Notes: generated by a model from the letters alone, not told the origin. Numbered from the stretch's first letter, positions 38,595 through 48,970 are shown. The stretch: DNA of 64,000 nucleotides from Helicoverpa zea (GCF_022581195.2 NC_061476.1:8850098-8914097); one strand, 5' to 3'. Numbers and translations are program-made.

Positions 38595-39451
38595 TGTAAG
38601 TCTCACAAGTCTAGCCTTTTGTCAAGTTAAATGAAAAGGTTCCTATTGATAATTAAAATACTATCAAACCAAGGCATCATTTATTACACTCTAAGGCAGG
38701 GATTGGCAATGTCATGGACAGTCCCTGGGCAAAGTCATGGCCGGCCTCGCGCCCTTGGAGATTATTAAGATCTTGGTCACCGTGTGGTCATGCAGGGAGC
38801 GATAGCGTCATGGTCACCTCCTGTATGTTCTCACGAGAAGATCATGTAAAGTCATGTTCAATTATTAAAAGGCAAATTATAAGTACTATGTGGTATTAAC
38901 ACGCGACCATGTCAAAGGTGGCAGTGTCATGGCCCCTGTTGGTCAAAAGCTTTTAGATCAGGAACATAATGTGAATGCTTGATTGTTAAATTCCCAGAGA
39001 ATTATAATATTATAAGTAAAAGTAGATTATACAACACGGTGTTATAGATGATTATATTTATTTCTAATATAAAAATGTAAAAATTAATTAATTATGATAG
39101 TATCTCTTTTTCAAGAGGCTGAAGTACTTTATTAATTCACAATTGTAAACTTTAATAATGTTTATATCACATTTCACATCAAGTTGGAACTATATATTCA
39201 TGTTTGATCAGATTTCGTGAATAATGTACTAAGTAACTATTTCATAACATATTTGATTATGTATCCACGAGCTACTTTATAATATTTGCTTGTCGATATA
39301 GACTATGTAAACCTTATTCTTATCTTTGATGTAAACTTGGCTATCGGACATATCTAGTTATGTCAAATATTACTATTTTATAATTACTTACTTTTCATTG
39401 CATATCTTTACATAACGAGAGGTCTCGTTAATGTTAGTCGGATGGCCGAGT
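38595..39451 (+). other. Gypsy 3' non-coding region with reiterated GTCATG
   Basis: No env-like ORF. GTCATG or a close variant occurs at about 38711, 38734, 38787, 38807, 38841, 38851 and 38926, a dense cluster within 220 bases. The remainder is AT-rich. An 18-bp palindrome lies at 39413-39430. The sequence immediately before the 3' LTR (TCGGATGGCCGAGT) is not a purine tract. Confidence 0.7.
39413..39430. other. 18-bp palindrome shortly before the 3' LTR
   Basis: TAACGAGA-GG-TCTCGTTA forms a perfect 8-bp stem with a two-base centre, 21 bases before the 3' LTR, where a polypurine tract would usually be found. Its role is unknown. Confidence 0.6.
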
Positions 39452-39776
39452 TGTTAGGCTAAATTTATAAATATTATTTTAAATTTACAAATAGTTCTTG
39501 TAAAATGATTTATTAATAACGTCACAATATGCTTTTATATTTTTGTAACTGGCAACACTTTTGTGGTAGTTACTCGTTTCCCGCTTTAAATCTTTTTTGT
39601 ACAGAATACCAACTGTCATCGACAAGGTTATTTAAGGCGGGAAATGCTGAGAAAAAGCTCAGTCGTCACTTGTCAGTTGTCTCGATAACTTAGTACCCTC
39701 TGCTACACAAACGCTGTACTGTAATAAATAGTTTACATATACGACAAAGGAGTTTACTTTATCAAGCACCCCAACA
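39452..39776 (+). repeat. 3' LTR, 325 bp
   Basis: Reads identical to 32573-32897, including TATA-like box, initiator and AATAAA (39723-39728). It is followed by the CAAA duplication at 39777-39780 and then the interrupted SINE. Confidence 0.93.
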
Positions 39777-39780
39777 CAAA

Positions 39781-39863
39781 TGTCGACCGAACCGAGAATC
39801 GAACCCGGGACCTCAGGTTCGACAGTCCGGCATGGTGACCATTGCGCCATCGAGGTCGTCAAA
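39781..39863 (-). mobile_element. tRNA-derived SINE, 5' head, split by the gypsy element
   Basis: On the minus strand the head carries RNA polymerase III boxes: A box TGGCGCAATGGTC (39837-39849) and B box GGGTTCGATTC (39796-39806). It continues into the SINE body at 32572 on the far side of the gypsy element. It looks like a tRNA gene, but the continuation into a SINE body argues against one. Confidence 0.75.
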
Positions 39864-39869
39864 ATCTAT

Positions 39870-42413
39870 GTACCCTAGAATTAGGCTCCATATTCATGTA
39901 ATACTTGGGAATGACCTGGGAGGCAATGGACTTAGCCTTAAGATGACCGCTAAATATTACTTTAGTACTTAAAAACAGTTGCAAGCTGACATTGGTATTA
40001 ATGTAATGAATTAATTTATTGGATCTATGCTAATTCGTACGAACTAAGTCTGAACACCTGGGACGGCCGCGTCAACTTGATTAATGATCAGATTTGGTGT
40101 TTTACTTATTTTAATTAATGTTATTCCATTATTTGTCGTGTTTGTGTACAGATTACTGAATGGAACAATACTTAGCAAGTTTGTCACAAAATAAAAAATA
40201 TGTACCTAGTTATGCTATTGTGTTACCTAGCTAGATTGTGGTGGCAAGGTTAAACAAAATGAAATATTTGCTTAATCACCTGTTTTGTATATCAAGTGCA
40301 AATGGCGTGTGCTATGAAACTTTAGGGCGATGAACTTATGATATAAAACTAATTTAATTCCAGGTCTGTAGGCGAGAACTTGCTGAATAATAAATGCCAG
40401 GCACGAAAGAGTTCTAACGTTTCTACTTTCTCAAAAGTAGCTAAAATAAAGTCGGGACTTGACGTCTCGTTCGATTCAGGTCAACAAACTCCAAGCATTT
40501 TCAATAATAAATACCAGGAGAGCATAATTGGAAAGATTTCTCACGTTTCAAGTTCCTTGCTAGTTGTTCGAAGCTAAGCTTAGAACGGCATTGTCTGTCT
40601 GTTCTGTTTAGTGTCTGACGTCAGAACTAGCTACGTCCAGTTGCAATGCGGGGCTATATGGAAGTATACTATTTGTATGGATACGGTGGAATCCACGCGA
40701 ATATGATGAATGCTTTGATGTAGAATTTTATTGTGAAGCGGTTCGGAATGTCAGAGAATTTCAGTTTTGAAGCTATTGCATACAAAGAGATGGCAATGTG
40801 GGATTGGATAATAGGAAAATTTAATTGATTAGGCGTTGCTGTTTATTTTAAAGTTTTGTTATAACTTTTGCAATTGAGATTTGCGTATGATACAACGCAT
40901 GACTTTTCATATCTAGCTTTGATTTTCATCGTACGCGCTGTCTTCATGTTAATACACTTGTGTACTCTCATAACGCCTGGCTAAACTATAACGCAATAGC
41001 TAACTTGATGATATGGTCATCATCCGCAATCAAAGATGGAAAATTGGCAAAATATACTCCGCGCTTTTTGTAAACGATTCAAAAATGTGACTGATGATAG
41101 TTTGAATTTTAAAACTTGTGCAAAACTTTTCTCAATGCATTTAACAGCAAGGTGTCAGCTGGAACTGCGAGCGACATTCCCGCCTTTACTTCGCCGCCAT
41201 CTTGGATATTACGTGATTTGCCTACATATTTCTAGGTTTACTGCATTCAAATTATAGCAATAAATTCTATTTAAACTAGGTAAACGAGCTTTTCTGTGAA
41301 ACCCTTGATTGTATTTCATAAATTAAGTGTGATGTGTAATACAAGTTTATTTATTGTGTTCATTTGACTTGACAAAGATCACCTGTTTCTAATTTTAGTA
41401 TCCCTGTCTGGACCACGATATGTACATGTTTTAACATAGTAAAAACCAATTTTACACTATCCTTTGTTTTATTCTTTGAATTTCAAATCATAGTCATACC
41501 AAAATGGTTTACCTACAACAACACAATATGGAATGGCAGCCATTGTTCCTCAAAAATAATTGAAATCGCACATCGAACTCAAAAATCTATAGAACACAAA
41601 AGCAAAAGCCTACAGTACGTCCAATATATTCTGGCACCTGGTGGATTATGGTCGATATTTCAAAAAAACCGGACATTTTGTTAAGCTTCAACGTGCTTCT
41701 GCGCAGCCCTGGGATCTCAAATTAAAATGGCTGCACTGTAGCGTCGTAAAAGTGGCGCCAAAAAAAAAGAGTTGACCTCAAAAAGAGCCGGTCGACAATG
41801 GCTCGTTTTCCAATCCCAAATGTGATACAGTGTGGTCGCTGCTGGTCGTTGGCAGGCCTTATAAGGGCGAGGTGACATCACGATGTGACGAAATACCTTC
41901 ATGTGTATATGGCTCAAAAAAGCGTTTTTTCAATGGCTGAACTCGCTAAACGCTAGACAGACTGTTTGTTTTGCAAGCTTGAAGTTCTTCAAAGATAACG
42001 TCATCGTACAAAAACTTATTTATTAAATGTTGTATCAAAGTTAATGTGCATGGTACAGAGATTTAAGTAATAGCACTTTAATACTTAATCACGCATTCAT
42101 ATTGTATTTAACGTGCAATTTATGATGTTCAGTTATTTACCTAAATTGCTTTTTAACGTTTATTGAAGTGATTTTAAACAAGACTTTTAACATTTTTGAC
42201 GTGTGCCATGTTTTGAAAGCAGTTTGGTAATTTCACAATGTTAGTTAATTAATCAATTTTAAATTTTATTTTTATTTGTTTCAGGTAATTTTGCGTACAA
42301 CAGAAAAATGTCATGATAGAAAAATTAAAACAATCGGTTAAGCCTTGTCAGACTTCAAAGGATTGGTAAGATATAAAATAATTAAAAAGAAAGCCAAATA
42401 AGATGCATAATCA
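39870..42413. other. AT-rich DNA with one weak exon candidate
   Basis: No recognised gene. An acceptor-like TTAATTCCAG ends near 40363. It is followed by an open frame to a stop at 40577 that includes KIKSGLDVSFDSGQQ. Its nucleotides contain an imperfect direct repeat (AATAATAAATGCCAGG near 40385 and AATAATAAATACCAGG near 40503), so it may be repeat-derived. A GC-richer patch at 41680-41880 shows no supported feature. Confidence 0.4.
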
Positions 42414-42419
42414 TTTATT
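42414..42419 (-). terminator. Poly(A) signal of the Gly/His-rich protein gene
   Basis: AATAAA on the minus strand, about 50 bases after the stop codon at 42470-42472, an appropriate distance for the 3' end of this transcript. Confidence 0.7.
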
Positions 42420-42469
42420 ATAATAATAACTTTTAATTCGGAGTCGAAATGAACATCCTAGTTATAAGT

Positions 42470-43409
42470 TTACAAGAATTCGGAACCATGGTGGTATTGG
42501 TTGCCGAAACCTTGCTGACCAGTTCCGTAGCCCTGGTGTCCGTACATGTTGTGTCCATGGTGGCCCATCTGGTTCACGCCTCCGATGTCATGGCCAGAAG
42601 ACTGGTGGTGGTGAACCTCCTAAGAATGAAAAGTAGGAATTAATTAACATGAGAATACTTGATGACGACAGTTTCCCCAGTAGAAAGAAGCTAAGAATTA
42701 GATGAGTATTTAGAACTCTTAGGTAAAATTGTATATTTTGGTAGAACAGTCCCAAAAAAATTATTCCTTCATTTATTTAATTCCTTACCTGGCTGAAGTC
42801 GCTCTCCTGGTGACCGATATCATGGCCAGCGCTCATAGCACCGCCTCCGTAGCCAGCGTCTCCGTACCCTGACTCTCCTCCAGCGTAGCCACCCTGGCCG
42901 TAGCTGCCACCACCACCGTATTCTCCACCTCCGATCCCTCCAAGACCAATGCCGCTCCCGATGCCAGCTCCAAGACCGCCAAGGCCAAGACCTGGTACAA
43001 AGTCAAAGGTTTTAGTAAATGAAAGAAAATTCTATAAAATGTTCTCAATGCAATTTTGCTTAACATCTGAAGATTGGAGTTTTTAAAGGGTTGAAACGGT
43101 TTCGTATTAAAACCATCGTCTCTGGTAATTATTGCATCAAAATATTTTCTGATGAGCTTACCTCCGCCAATACCGGCACCAAGCCCACCGAGGCCTCCCC
43201 GGATCCCAGCTCCAAGACCGAGACCACCTAACCCGTAGGGCTTGGCTTGCACGGCAGCCACCAGGGCCAAAGCTGCGACAATCTGGAAGTAGCAACAGAA
43301 AAACTATTTAGCTATTTATGGTACTTTTTCCAAAGGAAAATTGATTTTTAGAAGATATAAGTTGAATGATAAAAGTGAGCCCTATGAGACAACTTACCAT
43401 GCACTGCAT
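42470..43409 (-). CDS. Secreted Gly/Tyr/His-rich protein, probable cuticular protein, 161 aa, four exons
   Basis: Exons on the minus strand: 43398-43409, 43162-43282, 42789-42991, 42470-42619. They total 486 bases including TAA; all three introns (115, 170 and 169 bp) are GT-AG and the frame is kept. The ATG exon codes only four residues (MQCM). With exon 2 it forms a signal peptide with the core IVAALALVAAVQA, likely cut before KPYG. Exon 2 then gives GLG/GAGI repeats. Exon 3 gives GLGG repeats passing into Tyr/Gly (GGGEYGGGGSYGQGGY) and ends GHDIGHQESDFSQ. Exon 4 is His-rich (10 His in 49 residues: HHH, GHHGHNMYGH, QYHHG). An intron splitting the signal peptide after a few codons is the classic layout of insect cuticle genes, and GLG/GGY repeats fit glycine-rich cuticular or silk-like matrix proteins. 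No chitin-binding R&R motif is present. The exact family is uncertain. Confidence 0.88.
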
Positions 43410-43464
43410 AGTTGCTATTGTTTCGAAGCTGCTAACACAATGCTCAAAACTACACCACGCCTAT

Positions 43465-43472
43465 CTTATATA
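43465..43472 (-). promoter_or_regulatory. TATA box of the Gly/His-rich protein gene
   Basis: TATATAAG on the minus strand lies about 56 bases before the ATG. A start site about 30 bases downstream (near 43440) would give a 5' UTR of roughly 30 bases, as expected for cuticle-type genes with a tiny first coding exon. Confidence 0.65.
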
Positions 43473-46400
43473 CCTGTAGAATATCAAAAATCAATTAGTA
43501 ATTAACGACGTCTTAATGACCCGGCCTGACGACCGCGTAATATGCACGAATTTAGGGAATTCTGCCACAAACGAGCTGTTCTTGTAAAACCCTAATCGAC
43601 TCGTTTCCCAAATTATGCAGTTTTACCGGGAAGTATGACGTTTGATATCAACTGATAAGAAATTGATAGTTTTCCGCTGTTTACATCCCACAGTTGCTGG
43701 TCATCTGTCAGATGTTACAGTTCATAGAGTTGGTAAATAGAGTGATTACAATTTATCTTAGAAAACAGTGCCTGAATATCGTTTACAGTGTAAGTAAATA
43801 GTGCATATGAAAGGAACCTGACATGCATATTTTCTTGTCTTCGCATTCATAAAATGTCCGTCAACCATCCTCGAGTCAGTTAGCCAATAAAAGCATTGCT
43901 GAACAATAAGCTCATGTTTGATGTTGGTTCTCTAATTAAATGAAGCCTTCATAAGAATTATTGTCCATTATTCCGGTCGAAGGAGTCTTTAGAAAAATTC
44001 TCAAATTAGCAAACGATATTCATTGAACGTCATCCAGGTCTCTGGGGAATACTTACAGTGGATTTCTTTGCTGATATAATTAATTAAAGCTGGGACAGGA
44101 CGCCATCATTGAACTCCTGTCTAATGAATAGGTAACGAGACCGGCTGCCCGCTGCGGCCAGCGGGATTAACTTACTCAATATACTGCAGCAGAATTTTAT
44201 AAGAAAATTATGAAACTATATTTTAATTTTCAAGGTACAAAAGAAAATTAAAAATCTCTCGAAAAGACGTAGAAAATTTTCTAAAATAAGCATAGCAAAT
44301 TTTCATGGACCGTAGGCAGATCCTCTCTCCCTTTTCGATCTATAAATAGTTTTGGGTGAGGTTTCGTTAAGTACTTATGGGAACATTAACTTTCAACTCC
44401 TACAGACTGTTATAATTATAATCAATGTAGGCGAACATCAAATTGCTCATGAATTTCAACATCTTGTGACAGAATTACAGAGAGTCTAATATATTCGATT
44501 CCTAGGCAGCAATTAGTTCACATAACGTGGTTTTCTCGTCTTTGAGTTGAAATTCAATGTTCTGTCTATTGATGTAACTAACTAGTGTATTTAAGAGGTA
44601 CCTTGTAATGCTAATTCACGCAAATGAAGTCACGTATGATACTGTTTAGCTCTAGTTCGTTGGAAATTGCCGTGTTTGTGGTCTACTCCTAGTAGTCAGT
44701 TCACAGGTCAATTTCACTCTGGAGTCAGTCTTTGAAGAACAATAAATGTTTGGTTTGTCAACCTGATTCTCCCGTTCCTATTCTAATTCACTGGACATCA
44801 TTTTGTGACCTAATTTTTTCACTGTCTAGTCTAAATCATCATAAATGATTTCATCAACCACTATTACCATTAATATATTGGATTTACCATAGAAATGGCT
44901 CTATAATTCATTTTGAGGTGTACCGAAACTGCTGCATACTAACCCATGACTATAAAATCCCACAAGAGCGTAAGTGCCATACTTCCACAGAAACTGCAAG
45001 TACTCGTGTAAATAAAAGTACCGCTATATATTCATCAGCGGCTGATTCAATTAACTGTAGTAACCTTGGCTGTCTGTTTACATTGCGTCTATCCCGTTGT
45101 ATGGGCACCATTAAGGGCTAGCGAGTCAGGCGCACAAATAGTAGCTGATGGCTAGTTAATGGGAATAATGAAGGTTGTGGGTGCTGCTGTGATATTTTTG
45201 GGGATTTTCTTTCGATCAGTACATTAAAATGCTTCTGAGCAGCTGATGATGTTATGGTTTAGATGTATGTTTTTAGATGCATTGACCAACTTCATACTAA
45301 TACTACATATATCGTACCAATGTTCATGAACTTACAACTGCACAGTAAGTCGTGAAATTTCTTCTAAGTATTGGTCTTGAAATGTTTTGATTGCCTATAG
45401 TATGACTAGAAGTATAACAACCTTGAAGATATTTGGTACCCTATTTCTTAACCTAAACAACGAATAATAATCGCGGGAATTTGGCGTTCGGTTTATTTTC
45501 TTATGTGTGTTTATGCAACAAAGATCGTTGACACGTTTATGTAAATATATTATATTTAGTAGGAATCTGCTAACACGTGGTTCGAGAAATCCACCATGCG
45601 ACCAAAATAAAATATTCATGTGAAGTACTTAAGTCCAATTTGCGTTAGCCAAAAATGATCCCTAAGTACTAGTCTTTTAAGATCTCATTACTTAATGGTA
45701 CGAAATTTTGTTTATATGTTATCGGCTTTAGCTATTGTGGACTTTAATGCTTTGGAATAAAGTTTATTTTTGTTGGATTTAGCACCTAAGCTTTTAAGAA
45801 CCTGCATGTCAATATGTATAATTTTGCTGTTTTTACGAAATTCGAGCATGTGATTTGGTTAAACACTTCTGGGAAGATTTAGAGGAAAAATCTTACATTA
45901 AATGAGGAACCTTAAAACTAAAAGTAATAGATGAAACAACGGCTAATTTTGTCACGACAAGTTGACACTGTTCATTTGATAAGTTCATTCAATCCGACTG
46001 GATTGAATGCCAAGTCTTACTGCCTGTAACTGGATGATTTCGATCATCAAAACATCATAAACTAAACAACGGATTTGTAACCGCTTTGTGAAAAACTTTA
46101 TTCATTACTCGTGATTTTTTAAAGATTTTTTTGTATTTCTAATGTAGGATAAATATACTTGCCATGCTGACATTCTGCCTATGTTGTATGCAAGTTCTGC
46201 ATTGCCAATTCTGAATTTAATTTTTAGAGTAATAATTGGGATCCAAACTCAAAAGCTTACTTACATTTTCAAAAATGTTTAGAAATATCTCTTTATAAAT
46301 TCTTCCTGGGGTCTGCTATCAAAACCACAATCAAACAAACATAATGAATTAAGCCATTAGAGCTGATTGCAGATGATTTGATTGTTTCCCAATAATTATC

Positions 46401-46693
46401 ACGTGTCTGTTGATAAGCAAAAAACCGCCACGTGTATCTCCTAACCGGTCCTGATTTAATACATTAATAGAACGCCTAGATCGTCAAAAGACCTTGTGGG
46501 TATTCATTGTAATTAATTTACACAAAATTAATTAGGACATGTAAATGTCATTCCAATTAGTACTGCTACAAATCTTACCATGTATTTGATCTTCATACCT
46601 AATTCTTCAATAAACTAAACATGTAAGTGAGTTTTCAAATTCTCACATTTTCCAAGTGCAGGACTAAATATAAGAATACATTTGTTTGTACAG
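43473..46693. other. AT-rich DNA upstream of the cuticle-type gene, nothing recognised
   Basis: Contains no supported ORF or repeat. Regulatory sites for the neighbouring minus-strand gene would be expected near its left end, but none can be named from sequence alone. Confidence 0.45.
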
Positions 46694-46857
46694 TGGGACG
46701 TTCTGTACGAAGCAAAATCAGCCGACACATAGAAAAAATAATTACAGAAGGCACATTCAAAACAGAGGATTCTCCTAAACTTTGTATCGATGACCAAGAT
46801 CCCGAAGTAGCTACAAAGAAAACTCAAGCAGATTTTTACTGCAAGGCTGTAGGCTGA
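46694..46857 (+). CDS. Candidate 3'-terminal exon, unrecognised
   Basis: A good acceptor (TTTGTTTGTACAG, ending 46693) is followed by 54 codons to a TGA at 46855-46857, rich in charged residues (GRSVRSKISRHIEKII, KTEDSPKLCIDDQDPE). An AATAAA follows at 46970-46975. The composition looks more like protein than the surrounding AT-rich ORFs, but I know no homologue and no upstream exon is visible. Confidence 0.2.
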
Positions 46858-47287
46858 TAAGTCGACGAATATACCAAAGATCAATAGGTCAGACTTGAAT
46901 GAATGACGCAAATGACAGCCGTACATAGTTAAAAGGAAATAGCAGTAGATTTGCTGAGTTACTTGAGTAAATAAAAGTCACTTCTTTTATGTTATCTGAA
47001 AAACTGTATTTAACCAACTCCTTAGGTACTATACACTGAAAGGGAAGATGTTAGTTAGGAAAGCTGAAGTATGATTCTTTAATTCTCCATCAACGTTTAG
47101 TGTGGCAGTTCTGAGCGTTTTGTTTTCACATGGCGCACATTCTCTCGGCACGTTAAGTACGGAGGTAGAGCAAACTTAATTACTACCCTCACTTTATCTC
47201 GTTCTCTGGTGTACCCTCTTTCCTAGCCCCTTAGTGGAAGCTTTGTAGTCTGCCTGGTTTGTTCTTTTCCTTTATTACATCACTATG

Positions 47288-47427
47288 GGAAATCGTGGTG
47301 GCCTAGTGGGTAAAGAACCAACCTCTCAAGTTCGAGTGCGTGTGTTCAATTCCAGGTCAGTCAAGTACCTTCCAATGGAACTTTTCTTAGTATGTACTTT
47401 CTAAGTATATTTTGGACACCAATACTG
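47288..47427 (+). mobile_element. tRNA-derived SINE, head-containing fragment
   Basis: AATCGTGGTGGCCTAGTGGG at the left is the A-box region, and GTGTTCAATTCCAGGTCAG is a mutated B-box region. The sequence then follows the same body (GTACTTTCTAAGTATAT) as the full-length minus-strand copy at 59124-59516. The rest of the body is missing. Confidence 0.75.
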
Positions 47428-47738
47428 CCGTCGTTATTAAGAAATTTTTTGAATTTTGTTAAAAAAAAAACACGTTTAAAATGTGTTTTTTGAAATTGTT
47501 AAAATGTAAAAAATTGTGTTTTTTTGGTATGTACACAACGATAGTAATATTATATTTTAATTTAAATGGATATATTTAATAATTAGCATAATATTTTTTA
47601 ACTTAACATAAAAAATAACAAGAAAGGAGCAATGTTATGTTGAAAAGGCACATATAACCAAATATGCCTTTTCAATGTTAAAGGACAATGCCAGGGTGTG
47701 GGCTCAAAGTTTGCCCAGCAGTGGGAGTAGGGTTGGAG

Positions 47739-48274
47739 TGTAGCAAAGGGTGTGCAAGGCTTTTGGGACTTAGAAAATTTTTCATAAAAAATGAAAATTT
47801 CTGAAAATGCCTAGTTTTTCATTTCTATCGTATAGAATACCTAAAAATAAGACGAAAACCATCTGGGCACTTTTTGTCTAGGACCAAGGAGCCCCGCGTA
47901 GCGGGGCTCCGTCGACTATGGCAACCCCGACTTAGGGCAACCCCGACTTAGGGCAACCCCGACTCGGGCAGGTTAGGTTCGAAGGGGATGGCGGGGTCTG
48001 CAAGACCCCTTCCTTCGAGGTTATTTTTTTTTAAACCACCCAGAAGTAGGAGCCCCGCGTAGCGGGGCTCCGTCGACTTTGCCTTTGTTTACAATGACCT
48101 TCAGTGCTCATTTTCAGGCGAACCGTTGGTCCTAGGCAAAAGGTGCCCAGATGGTTTTCATCTTATTTTTAAGTATTCTATATGATAGAAATGAAAAACT
48201 GGACATTTTCAGAAATTTTCATTTTTTATGAAAAATTTTCTAAGTCCCAAAAGCCTTGCACACCCTTTGCTACA
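47739..48274. mobile_element. Fold-back element with 149-bp inverted arms and GC-rich core
   Basis: Arms 47739-47887 and 48126-48274 are inverted repeats of each other with only a handful of mismatches, and both begin (reading inward) TGTAGCAAAGGGTGTGC. Similarity may extend a further 8 bases outward. The 238-bp core has two direct copies of the hairpin GGAGCCCCGC-GTA-GCGGGGCTCC followed by GTCGACT (near 47888 and 48050). It also has three tandem 16-mers and a third hairpin, GGGGTCT-GCA-AGACCCC near 47994-48010. No ORF. It is a non-autonomous fold-back or MITE-like transposon of unknown superfamily. Confidence 0.75.
47920..47967 (+). repeat. Three tandem 16-bp units GGCAACCCCGACTTAG
   Basis: Units at 47920-47935, 47936-47951 and 47952-47967; the third ends ACTCGG instead of ACTTAG. 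They lie in the core of the fold-back element. Confidence 0.9.
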
Positions 48275-48514
48275 CACTAACCTTAGTAAATATTACGATG
48301 AAAAGGCATATTTTCTTAATTGTGTCTTTTCATAGTAATTTTTTAAAATGAATATATAGGTACAGAAAATATTAGAATGAATCCATAACGCCGATGTGCC
48401 TTTTTTATATAACATTTATTAGCGTAGGGGTAAATAGAAAGGGCATAACTGCCAGCTGTAACTTTTCTTTCTACATTAATTGCCAAAATGTTCGTTCCAT
48501 TAAATATATCGATA

Positions 48515-48747
48515 TTATAGTTCGGCCATTCAGAGAATGCGTTCCTGACACGTCGCGATTGAACTGACGACGTAACTTTGCAATGGCGTTGCAGTTACGA
48601 TAAAAATATTTTTGCTGGTTGTTTACCGTTTTAACAATTGAGGAGCATTAAAACAACATTATTATATCAATAATCAATGAATGTTATTACGTCGTCAGTT
48701 CAATCGCGACGTGTCAGGAACGCATTCTCTGAATGGCCGAACTATAA
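48515..48747. mobile_element. MITE with perfect 61-bp terminal inverted repeats
   Basis: 48515-48575 and 48687-48747 are exact reverse complements by reading, starting TTATAGTTCGGCCATTCAGA. The 111-bp centre is AT-rich with no ORF. TA lies on both sides if the true ends are TAGTTCGG and CCGAACTA, which would fit a TA-duplicating element, but the palindromic flank makes this ambiguous. Perfect arms suggest recent insertion. Confidence 0.85.
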
Positions 48748-48970
48748 AAAGGTAAAATAAAAGTCACATCATACAATATGCCTTTTTATTGTAATAAAAC
48801 TTAAAAAGTGATGTAGTTGGGCCCTTTAAGCTTATGCTATCTCTGTTAATTTTGCAGCTAAAAATCCACAAAAAATCAGGCAGATAGGCCTTTTTTTCCT
48901 GATTCCGAACATGTATATAACTCATTTTGACAAAAAAATGTTAGTTGTGCCCTTTTTCGGTAGCACGGCA

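Larger units (their letters stand above)
32573..39776 (+). mobile_element. Full-length Ty3/gypsy LTR retrotransposon, 7,204 bp
   Basis: Order: 5' LTR, long leader containing a twelve-unit tandem array, single gag-pol ORF (gag, protease, reverse transcriptase, RNase H, integrase), 857-bp 3' non-coding region, 3' LTR. LTRs begin TG and end CA, and a CAAA duplication flanks the whole. The YMDDVLIP and GYYQIPIAEES motifs resemble the mdg3/micropia/blastopia branch, from recognition and not from a tree. There is no envelope gene, so it is not an errantivirus-like element. The LTRs read identical, so insertion is recent. No TGG-type primer site abuts the 5' LTR (it continues TATCAGAAGCC) and no purine-rich tract abuts the 3' LTR, so the priming sites are unclear. 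Two enzyme motifs are altered (see the gag-pol entry). Confidence 0.95.
47620..48970. repeat. Repeat-derived stretch with reiterated TGCCTTTTT, host to two fold-back elements
   Basis: AAAAGGCA or TGCCTTTT occurs near 47643, 47665, 48301, 48396, 48779, 48887 and 48950. The first two form an inverted pair (TTGAAAAGGCA and TGCCTTTTCAA). The two fold-back elements at 47739-48274 and 48515-48747 interrupt this stretch. A fragment GCCCAGCAGTGGGAGT near 47713 matches a 3' tail common to moth retroposons. Boundaries and family are uncertain. Confidence 0.4.

Noticed and set aside
38595..39451. Envelope gene of an errantivirus-like element
   Set aside because: No ORF over about 60 codons with signal peptide or membrane segment lies between pol and the 3' LTR.
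39781..39863. tRNA gene on the minus strand
   Set aside because: A and B boxes are present, but the sequence continues into a SINE body beyond the gypsy insertion.
42833..43270. 145-codon minus-strand ORF at the cuticle-type gene
   Set aside because: It reads through an intron and is out of frame in exon 3. The GT-AG spliced model keeps the frame from signal peptide to stop and explains the sequence better.
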